Source: Hydractinia symbiolongicarpus (lineage: Eukaryota; Cnidaria; Hydrozoa; Anthoathecata; Hydractiniidae). From it: a stretch of 64,000 nucleotides of DNA. Made by a program: the position numbers and the translations under genes. Location of the stretch: assembly GCF_029227915.1 (NCBI RefSeq), contig NC_079883.1, positions 29,700,001 through 29,764,000 of the forward strand, read 5' to 3'. The notes beneath the pieces are model-generated. The model was given only the letters and a program-made list of their open reading frames with translations. It searched no databases and was not told where the DNA came from. Shown here piece by piece: positions 49,991 to 61,235 of this stretch; within the stretch, counting starts at the first letter, position 1; each line of letters begins with the position of its first letter.

Positions 49991-51855
49991 GAACTGATTT
50001 TGGACTTGGACCTTATAAATGTGATAAATGAGCCAGTTTGACTACAAGAAATAGCATTCTTCTTAATTTGACTTGATTGCTGGAAATCAGCGATCGCACT
50101 GGGAGCTGTGGTAGAGTTTTATTTAAAAAAGGTTAAATTAGTCATTTTTTACTGTGGGACCAATCCCAGCCGTTATCGCGTGCTGAAGAAATAGCGACAG
50201 TTTCAAAAACTACATTTCATTCACTTTCTAACGGTATCAATCCTTTGAGTTACGACGGTTGCGCCAAATATTCGTCCCCACATGTATTCAGCGATAGTAT
50301 TTGGATATTACTAGGTTGCATCGCTTTTAACAGTGAAAAGTTTGACTGTAGGACTTAATTGAACTGATTTTGGACTTTGACCTTATAAATGTGATAAATT
50401 AGCCGGTTTGATTACAGGAAGTAAAATTCCTCCTAATTTGACTTGATTGCTGGAATTCAGCGAGTACACTAGGCTCTGTGGTAGTGCTTTATTTAAAAAT
50501 TTAGATAAATAAGTCTTTTTTTTCTGTGGGACTAATACTGGCCGTTAGCACGCGCTAAAGAAATAGAGACATTCTCAAAAACTACATTTCATTGACTTCT
50601 TGCCGGTATCAATCCGTTTGAGTTACAACGGTTGCGTCACATATTCGTACCAACATGTATTTAGCGATAGTATTCAGATATTACTAGGTTGCATCGTTTT
50701 TAACAGCGAAACGTTTGACTGTGGGACTTAATTGAACTGATTTTGAACTTTGACCTTATAAATGTGATAAATGAGCCAGTTTGATTACAGGAAGTAACAT
50801 TCTTCCTAATTTGACTTGATTGCTGGAACTCAGCGATAGCACTGGGCGCTGTGGTAGAGTTTTATTTAAAAATTAGGCTAAAAAAGTCATTTTTTACTGT
50901 GGGACCAATCCCAGCCGTTAGTTGGCGCTGAAGAAATAGAGACATTCTCAAAAACTGCATTTCATTGACTTCTTGCCGGTATCAATCCGTTTGAGTTACA
51001 ACGGCTGCGTCACATATTCGTACCAACATGTATTTAGCGATAGTATTCGGATATTACTAGGTTGCATTGTTTTTAACAGCGAAACGTTTGACTGTGGGAC
51101 TTAATTGAACTGATTTTGGACTTGGACCTTATAAATGTGATAAATGAGCCAGTTTGACTACAAGAAATAGCATTCTTCTTAATTTGACTTGATTGCTGGA
51201 AATCAGCGATCGCACTGGGCGCTGTGGTAGAGTTTTATTTATAAAAAGTTAAATTAGTCATTTTTTACTGTGGGACCAATCCCAGCCGTTATCGCGTGCT
51301 GAAGAAATAGCGACAGTTTCAAAAACTACATTTCATTCACTTTCTAACGGTATCAATCCTTTGAGTTACGACGGTTGCGCCAAATATTCGTCCCCACATG
51401 TATTCAGCGATAGTATTTGGATATTACTAGGTTGCATCGCTTTTAACAGTGAAAAGTTTGACTGTAGGACTTAATTGAACTGATTTTGGACTTTGACCTT
51501 ATAAATGTGATAAATTAGCCGGTTTGATTACAGGAAGTAAAATTCCTCCTAATTTGACTTGATTGCTGGAATTCAGCGAGTACACTAGGCTCTGTGGTAG
51601 TGCTTTATTTAAAAATTTAGATAAATAAGTCTTTTTTTTCTGTGGGACTAATACTGGCCGTTAGCACGCGCTAAAGAAATAGAGACATTCTCAAAAACTA
51701 CATTTCATTGACTTCTTGCCGGTATCAATCCGTTTGAGTTACAACGGTTGCGTCACATATTCGTACCAACATGTATTTAGCGATAGTATTCAGATATTAC
51801 TAGGTTGCATCGTTTTTAACAGCGAAACGTTTGACTGTGGGACTTAATTGAACTG
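48854..51855 (+). repeat. Nested 5-mer and 2-mer higher-order block
   Basis: Bases 48,854 to about 49,995 match 50,713 to about 51,855 (offset 1,859, five monomers). Between them, 49,222-49,964 and 49,965-50,707 are a tandem dimer of 743 bp, nearly identical by eye; one difference is ctagattgc near 49,570 versus ctaggttgc near 50,313. The layout reads as a dimer amplified inside a longer unit. Confidence 0.75.
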
Positions 51856-51870
51856 ATTTTGGACTCTGAC

Positions 51871-53372
51871 CTTATAAATGTGATAAATGAGCCAGTTTGA
51901 CTACAAGAAGTAACATCCTTCTTAATTTGACATGATTGCTGAAACTCAGCGATTACAGCGGGCACTGCGGTAACTGTTTGTGAAAAAATTAGGATAAATA
52001 AGTCTGTTTTTACTGTGGGACCAATCCTAGCCGTTAGTTCGCGCTGAAGAAGTAGAGACAGTTTCAAAAACTATATTTTATTGACTTTCTAATGGTGTCA
52101 ATCCGTTTCAGTTACAACGGTTGCGTCACATATTTGTACCAACATGTATTTAGTGATTTTCTTCCAATTTTACTAAGTTGTATTGCTTTTAACAGTGAAA
52201 CGATTGACTGTGGGAATTAATTGAACTGACTCTGGACTATGTCCTTATAAATGTGAAGGATGAGCCAATTGGTCTCCAAGGAATAACTTTCTTCTTAATT
52301 TGACGTGATGGCTTGGATTCAGCGATTACACTAGGCTCTGTGGTAGCGCTTTATTTAAAATTTAGATAAATAAGTCTTTTTTTAATATGGGACCAATCCT
52401 AGCCGTTATCGCGCACTGAAGAAATAGCGACAGTTTCAAAAAATACATTTTATTGACTTTCTAACGGTATCAATCCATTTGAGTTACAACGGTTGCGTCA
52501 CATATTCGTACCAACATGTATTTAGCGATAGTATTCTGATATTGCTAGGTTGCATCGCTTTTAACATTGAAACGATTGACTCTGGGAATTAATTGAACTG
52601 ATTTTGGACTGTGACCTTGTAAATGCGATAAATGAGCCAATTGGGCTCCAAGGAATAACATTCTTCTTAATTCGACATGATTGCTGGAATTCAGCGAGTA
52701 CACTAGGCTCTGTGGTAGTGCTTTATTTAAAAATTTAGATAAATAAGTCTTTTTTTACAGTGGGACTAATATTGGCCGTTAGCACGCGCTGAAGAAATAG
52801 AGACATTCTCAAAAACTACATTTCATCGACTTCTTGCCGGTATCAATCCGTTTGAGTTACAACGGTTGCGTCACATATTCGTCCCCACATGTATTTTGCA
52901 ATAGTATTCGGATATTACTAGGTTGCATCGCTTTTATCAGTGAAACGTTTGACTGTGGGACTTAATTGAACTGATTTTGGACTTTGACCATATAGATGTG
53001 GTAAATGAGCCAGTTTGACTACAAGAAGTAACATCCTTCTTAATTTGACATGATTGCTGAAACTCAGCGATTACAGCGGGCACTGCGGTAACTCTTTGTT
53101 AAAAAATTAGGATAAATAAGTCTGTTTTTACTGTGGGACCAATCCTAGCCGTTAGTTCGCGCTGAAGAAGTAGAGACAGTTTCAAAAACTATATTTCATT
53201 GACTTTCTAACGGTGCCAATCCGTTTCAGTTACAACGGTTGCGTCACATATTTGTACCAACATGTATTTAGTGATTTTCTTCCAATTTTACTAAGTTGTA
53301 TTGCTTTTAACAGTGAAACGATTGACTGTGGGAATTAATTGAACTGACTCTGGACTATGTCCTTATAAATGT
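51871..53372 (+). repeat. 3-mer unit with gcgggcactgcgg marker
   Basis: Contains gacatgattgctgaaac at 51,929 and 53,047 (1,118 bp apart). Bases 51,929 to about 53,340 also match 61,236 to about 62,650 at an offset of 9,307 bp, so this 3-mer was amplified again farther right. Confidence 0.75.
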
Positions 53373-55028
53373 GATAAATGAGCCAGTTTGACTGCAAGAA
53401 ATAGCATTCTTCTTAATTTGACTTGATTGCTGGAAATCAGCGATCGCACTGGGCGCAGTGGTAGAGTTTTATTTAAAAAAAGTTAAATAAGTCAGCTTTT
53501 ACTGTGGGACCAATCCTAGCCGTTAGTTCGCGCTGAAGAAATAGAGACAGTTTCAAAAACTACATTTCATTGACTTTATAACGGTGTCAATCCGTTTGAG
53601 TTACAACGGTTGCGTCACATATTCGTACCAACATGTATTTAGCGATTTTTTTCTGATATTACTAGGTTGCATGGCCTTTAACAATGAAACGATTGACTGT
53701 GGGACTTAATTGAACTAACTTTGGACTGTGACCTTATAAATGTTATAAATAAGCCAGTTTGACTACAAGAAATAACATTCTTCTTAATTTGACATGATTG
53801 CTGGAACTCAGCGATTACACTGGGCGCTGTGGTAGCACTTTATTAAAAAATTTAAATAAAAGAGTCATTTTTTCCTGTGGGACCAATCCTAGCCGTTATC
53901 GCGCGCTGAAGAAATAGCGACAGTTTCAAAAACTACATTTCATTGACTTTAGAGCGGTGTCAATCCCTTTGAGTTACAACGGTTGCGTCACATATTCGTA
54001 CCAACATGTATTTAGTGATTTTCATCTAATTTTACTAAGTTGTATTGCTTTTAACAGTTAAACGATTGACTGTGGGAATTAATTGAACTGACTCTGGACT
54101 ATGTCCTTATAAATGTGATAGATGAGCCAATTGGTCTCCTAGGAATAACTTTCTTTTTAATTTGACGTGATGGCTGGAATTCAGCGATTACATTAGGGTC
54201 TGTGATAGCGCTTTATTTAAAAATTTAGATAAATAAGTCTTTTCTTACTGTGGAACCAATCCCAGCCGTTAGCACGCGCTGAAAAAAGAGGAAAAGTTCA
54301 AAAGACTACATTTCATTGACTTTCTAGCGGTGTAAATCCGTTTGAGTTACCACTGTGGCGTCACATATTCGTACCAACATGTATCTAGCCATAGTATTCG
54401 GATATTACTGGGTTGCATCGCTTTTTACAGTGAAGCGTTTGACTGTGGGACTTAATTGAACTGATTTTAGACTTTGACCTTATAAATGTCATAAATGGGC
54501 CAGTTTGACTACAAGAAAAAACATTCTTCTTAATTTGACATGATTGCTGGAACTCAGCGATTACACTAGGCTCTGTGGTAGCGCTTTATGTAAAAATTTA
54601 GATAAATAAGTCTTTTTTTACTGTGGGACCAATCCTGGCCGTTAGCACGCACTGAAGAAATAGAGACATTCTCAAAAACTTCATTTCATTGACTTCTTGG
54701 CGGTATCAATCCGTTTGAGTTACAACAGTTGCATCACATATTCGTACCAACCTGTATTTAGTGATATCTTTCCGATATTACTAAGTTATATTGCTTTTAA
54801 CAGTGAAACGATTGACTGTGGAACTTAATTGAACTAACTTTGGACTGTGACCTTATAAATGTGATAAATATGCCAGTTTGGACCCCAGAAGTAACGTTCT
54901 TCTTAATTTGACATGATTGCTGGAACTGAGCGATTACACTGGGCGCTGTGATAGCAATTTTTTAAAAAATTAGGATAAATAAGTCTTTTTTTACTGTGGG
55001 ACTAATCCTGGCCGTTAGCACACGCTGA

Positions 55029-56440
55029 AGAAATAGAGACATTCTCAAAAACTACATTTCATCGACTTCTTGGCGGTATCAATCCATTTGAGCTACAACG
55101 GTTGCGTCACATATTCGTATCAACATGTATTAGCGATAGTATTCTGATATTACTAGGTTGCATCGCCTTTAACAGTGAAACGATTGACTGTGGGACTTAA
55201 TTGAACTGACTTTGGACTTTGACTTTTTAAATGTGATACCAGAACCAGTTTGAGTACAAGAAATAGCATTCTTCTTAATTTGACATGATTGCTGGAACTC
55301 AGCGATTGCACTGGGCGCTGTGGTAGAGTTTTATTTAAAAATTAAGTTAAATAACTCATTTTTTACTGTGGGTATAATCCCAGCCGTTAGTTCGCGCTGA
55401 AGAAATAGAGACAGTTTCAAAAATTACATTTTATTGACTTTCTAACGGTGTCAATCCGTTTGAGTTACAACGGTTGCGTCACATATTCGTACCAACATGT
55501 ATTTAGTGATATCTTTCCGATGTTACTAAGTTATATCGCTTTTAACAGTGAAACGATTGACTGTGGAACTTAATTGAACTAACTTTGGACTGTGACCTTA
55601 TAAATGTGATAAGTGAGCCAACTGGACCCAAGAAATAACATTCTTCTTAATTTGACATGATTGCCGGAACTCAGCGATTACACTGGGCGCTGTGGTAGCA
55701 CTTCATTTAAAAATTTAAAAAGAAAATTCATTTTTTACTGTGGGACCAATCCTAGCCGTTATCGCGCGCTGAAGAAATAGCGATAGTTTCAAAAACTACA
55801 TTTTATTGACTTTCTAATGGTATCAATCCGTTTCAGTTACAACTGTTGCGTCACATATTCGTCCCCACATGTATTTTGCAATAGTATTCGGATATTACTA
55901 GGTTGTATCGCTTTTAACAGTGAAACGTTTGACTTTGGGACTTAATTGAACTGATTTTGGACTTTGACCTTATAAATGTGATAAATGAGCCAGTTTAACT
56001 ACAAGAAGTAACATTTTTTCTTAATTTGAGTTGATTGCTGGAAATCAGCGATCGCACTGGGCGCTCTCGTAGAGTTTTATTTAAAAAAAATTAAATAAGT
56101 CATTTTTTACTGTGGGACCAATCCCAGCCGTTATCGCGCGCTGAAGAAATAGCGACAGTTTCAAAAACTATATTTCATTCACTTTCTAACGGTATCAATC
56201 CTTTGAGTTACGACGGTTGCGCCAAATATTCGTCCCCACATGTATTCAGCGATAGTATTTGGATATTACTAGGTTGCATCGCTTTTAACAGTGAAAAGTT
56301 TGACTGTGGGACTTAATTGAACTGATTTTGGACTTTGACCTTATAAATGTGATAAATGAGCCAGTTTGATTACAGGAAGTAACATTCTTCCTAATTTGAA
56401 TTGATTGCTGGAACTCAGCGATAGCACTGGGCGCTGTGGT
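55029..56440 (+). repeat. 12-mer-spaced duplication, copy 1
   Basis: Matches 59,497-60,908 at an offset of about 4,468 bp. Markers: gagctacaacgg, cgtatcaacatg, gataccagaaccag and ctctcgtagag. The segment is therefore present three times in Region V when 47,710-49,990 is included. Confidence 0.7.
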
Positions 56441-58372
56441 AGAGTTTTATTTAAAAATTAAGTTAAAAAAGTCATTTTTTACTGTGGGACCAATCCCAGC
56501 CGTTAGTTCGCGCTGAAGAAATAGAGACATTCTCAAAAACTGCATTTCATTGACTTCTTGCCGTTATCAATCCGTTTGAGTTACAACGGCTGCGTCACAT
56601 ATTCGTACCAACATGTATTTAGCGATAGTATTCGGATATTACTAGGTTGCATTGTTTTTAACAGCGAAACGTTTGACTGTGGGACTTAATTGAACTGATT
56701 TTGGACTTTGACCTTATAAATGTGATAAATGAGCCAGTTTGACTACAAGAAATAGCCTTCTTCTTAATTTGACTTGATTGCTGGAAATCAGCGATCGCAC
56801 TGGGCGCTGTGGTAGTGTTTTATTTAAAAAAAGTTAAATTAGTCATTTTTTACTGTGGGACCAATCCCAGCCGTTATCGCGTGCTGAAGAAATAGCGACA
56901 GTTTCAAAAACTACATTTTATTCACTTTCTAACGGTATCAATCCTTTGAGTTACGACGGTTGCGCCAAATATTCGTCCCCACATGTATTCAGCGATAGTA
57001 TTTGGATATTACTAGGTTGCATCGCTTTTAACAGTGAAAAGTTTGACTGTGGGACTTAATTGAACTGATTTTGGACTTTGACCTTATAAATGTGATAAAT
57101 TAGCCGGTTTGATTACAGGAAGTAACATTCTTCCTAATTTGACTTGATTGCTGGAATTCAGCGAGTACACTAGGCTCTGTGGTAGTGCTTTATTTAAAAA
57201 TTTAGATAAATAAGTCTTTTTTTTCTGTGGGACTAATACTGGCCGTTAGCACGCGCTGAAGAAATAGAGACATTCTCAAAAACTACATTTCATCGACTTC
57301 TTGCCGGTATCAATCCGTTTGAGTTACAACGGTTGCGTCACATATTCGTACCAACATGTATTTAGCGATAGTATTCAGATATTACTAGGTTGCATCGTTT
57401 TTAACAGCGAAACGTTTGACTGTGGGACTTAATTAAACTGATTTTGGACTCTGACCTTATAAATGTGATAAATGAGCCAGTTTGACTACAAAAAGTAACA
57501 TCCTTCTTAATTTGACATGATTGCTGAAACTCAGCGATTACAGCGGGCACTGCGGTAACTCTTTGTTAAAAAATTAGGATAAATAAGTCTGTTTTTACTG
57601 TGGGACCAATCCTAGCCGTTAGTTCGCGCTGAAGAAGTAGAGAAAGTTTCAAAAACTATATTTCATTGACTTTCTAATGGTGTCAATCCGTTTCAGTTAC
57701 AACGGTTGCGTCACATATTTGTACCAACATGTATTTAGTGATTTTCTTCCAATTTTACTAAGTTGTATTGCTTTTAACAGTGAAACGATTGACTGTGGGA
57801 ATTAATTGAACTGACTCTGGACTATGTCCTTATAAATGTGAAGGATGAGCCAATTGGTCTCCAAGGAATAACTTTCTTCTTAATTTGACGTGATGGCTTG
57901 GATTCAGCGATTACACTAGGCTCTGTGGTAGTGCTTTATTTAAAATTTAGATAAATAAGTCTTTTTTTAATATGGGACCAATCCTAGCCGTTATCGCGCA
58001 CTGAATAAATAGCGACAGTTTCAAAAACTACATCTCATTGACTTTCTAACGGTATCAATCCATTTGAGTTACAACGGTTGCGTCACATATTCGTACCAAC
58101 ATGTATTTAGCGATAGTATTCTGATATTGCTGGGTTGCATCGCTTTTAACATTGAAACGATTGACTCTGGGAATTAATTGAACTGATTCTGGACTGTGAC
58201 CTTGTAAATGCGATAAATGAGCCAACTGGGCTCCCTGGAATAACATTCTTCTTAATTCGACATGATTGCTGGAATTCAGCGAGTACACTAGGCTCTGTGG
58301 TAGTGCTTTATTTAAAAAGTTAGATAAATAATTCTCTTTTTACTGTGGGACTAATCCTGGCCGTTAGCACGC

Positions 58373-59182
58373 GCTGAAGAAACAGAGACATTCTCAAAAA
58401 CCACATTTCATCGACTTCTTGGCGGTGTCAATCCATTTGAGCTACAACGGTTGCGTCACATATTCGTATCAACATGTATTTAGCGATAGTATTCTGATAT
58501 TACTAGGTTGCATCGCCTTTAACAGTGAAACGATTGACTGTGGGACTTAATGGAACTGACTTTGGACTTTGACTTTATAAATGTGATACCAGAACCAGTT
58601 TGACTACAAGAAATAGCATTCTTCCTAATTTGACATGATTGCTGGAACTCAGCGATTGCACTGGGCGCTGTGGTAGAGTTTTATTTAAAAATTAAGTTAA
58701 ATAACTCATTTTTTACTGTGGGACCAATCCCAGCCGTTAGTTCGCGCTGAAGAAATAGAGACAGTTTCAAAAATTACATTTTATTGACTTTCTAACGGTG
58801 TCAATCCGTTTGAGTTACAACGGTTGCCTCACATATTCGTACCAACATGTATTTAGTGATATCTTTCCGATGTTACTAAGTTATATCGCTTTTAACAGTG
58901 AAACGATTGACTGTGGAACTTAATTGAACTAACTTTGGACTGTGACCTTTTAAATGTGATAAGTGAGCCAACTGGAACCAAGAAATAACATTCTTCTTAA
59001 TTTGACATGATTGCCGGAACTCAGCGATTACACTGGGCGCTGTGGTAGCACTTCATTTAAAAATTTAAAAAGAAAATTCATTTTTTACTGTGGGACCAAT
59101 CCTAGCCGTTATCGCGCGCTGAAGAAATAGCGATAGTTTCAAAAACTACATTTTATTGACTTTCTAATGGTATCAATCCGTT
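58373..59182 (+). repeat. 3-mer-spaced duplication, copy 1
   Basis: 810 bp matching 59,491-60,300 at an offset of 1,118 bp. Shared variants: aaacagagacattctc, ggcggtgtcaatccatttg, gataccagaaccag and gttgcctcacatattcg. Only a handful of substitutions were noticed. Confidence 0.8.
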
Positions 59183-59490
59183 TGAGTTACAACGGTTGCG
59201 TCACATATTCGTACCAACATGTATTTAGCGATAGTATTCAGATATTACTAGGTTGCATCCCTTTTAACAGTGAAAAGTTTGACTGTGGGACTTAATTGAA
59301 CTGATTTTGGACTTTGACCTTATAAATGTGATAAATGAGCCAGTTTGACTACAAGAAGTAACATTCTTCTTAATTTGACTTGATTGCTGGAACTCAGCAA
59401 TTGCACTGGGCACTGTGGTAGCGTTTTATTTAAAAGTTAAGTTAAATAAGTCATTTTTTACTTTGGGAACAATCCAAGCCGCTAGTTCGC

Positions 59491-60300
59491 GCTGAAGAAA
59501 CAGAGACATTCTCAAAAACTACATTTCATCGACTTCTTGGCGGTGTCAATCCATTTGAGCTACAACGGTTGCGTCACATATTCGTATCAACATGTATTTA
59601 GCGATAGTATTCTGATATTACTAGGTTGCATCGCCTTTAACAGTGAAACGATTGACTGTGGGACTTAGTGGAACTGACTTTGGACTTTGACTTTATAAAT
59701 GTGATACCAGAACCAGTTTGACTACAAGAAATAGCATTCTTCCTAATTTGACATGATTGCTGGAACTCAGCGATTGCACTGAGCGCTGTGGTAGAGTTTT
59801 ATTTAAAAATTAAGTTAAATAACTCATTTTTTACTGTGGGACCAATCCCAGCCGTTAGTTCGCGCTGAAGAAATAGAGACAGTTTCAAAAATTACATTTT
59901 ATTGACTTTCTAACGGTGTCAATCCGTTTGAGTTACAACGGTTGCCTCACATATTCGTACCAACATGTATTTAGTGATATTTTTCCGATGTTACTAAGTT
60001 ATATCGCTTTTAACAGTGAAACGATTGACTGTGGAACTTAATTGAACTAACTTTGGACTGTGACCTTTTAAATGTGATAAGTGAGCCAACTGGACCCAAG
60101 AAATAACATTCTTCTTAATTTGACATGATTGCCGGAACTCAGCGATTACACTGGGCGCTGTGGTAGCACTTCATTTAAAAATTTAAAAAGAAAATTCATT
60201 TTTTACTGTGGGACCAATCCTAGCCGTTATCGCGCGCTGAAGAAATAGCGATAGTTTCAAAAACTACATTTTATTGACTTTCTAATGGTATCAATCCGTT
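59491..60300 (+). repeat. 3-mer-spaced duplication, copy 2
   Basis: Partner of 58,373-59,182. It ends where ccgtttgagttacaacgg becomes ccgtttcagttacaaatg. Confidence 0.8.
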
Positions 60301-61235
60301 TCAGTTACAAATGTTGCGTCACATATTCGTCCCCACATGTATTTTGCAATAGTATTCGGATATTACTAGGTTGTATCGCTTTTAACAGTGAGACGTTTGA
60401 CTTTGGGACTTAATTGAACTGATTTTGGACTTTGACCTTATAAATGTGATAAATGAGCCAGTTTAACTACAAGAAGTAACATTTTTTCTTAATTTGACTT
60501 GATTGCTGGAAATCAGCGATCGCACTGGGCGCTCTCGTAGAGTTTTATTTAAAAAAAATTAAATAAGTCATTTTTTACTCTGGGACCAATCCCAGCCGTT
60601 ATCGCGCGCTGAAGAAATAGCGACAGTTTCAAAAACTACATTTCATTCACTTTCTAACGGTATCAATCCTTTTAGTTACGACGGTTGCGCCAAATATTCG
60701 TCTCCACATGTATTCAGCGATAGTATTTGGATATTACTAAGTTGCATCGCTTTTAACAGTGAAAAGTTTGACTGTGGGACTTAATTGAACTGATTTTGGA
60801 CTTTGACCTTATAAATGTGATAAATGAGCCAGTTTGATTACAGGAAGTAACATTCTTCCTAATTTGACTTGATTGCTGGAACTCAGCGATAGCACTGGGC
60901 GCTGTGGTAGTGTTTTATTTAAAAAAAGTTAAATTAGTCATTTTTTACTGTGGGACCAATCCCAGCCGTTATCGCGTGCTGAAGAAATAGCGACAGTTTC
61001 AAAAACTACATTTCATTCACTTTCTAACGGTATCAATCCTTTTAGTTACGACGGTTGCGCCAAATATTCGTCCCCACATGTATTCAGCGATAGTATTTGG
61101 ATATTACTAGGTTGCATCGCTTTTAACAGTGAAAAGTTTGACTGTGGGACTTAATTGAACAGATTTTGGACTTTGACCTTATAAATGTGATAAATGAGCC
61201 AGTTTGATTACAGGAAGTAACATTCTTCCTAATTT

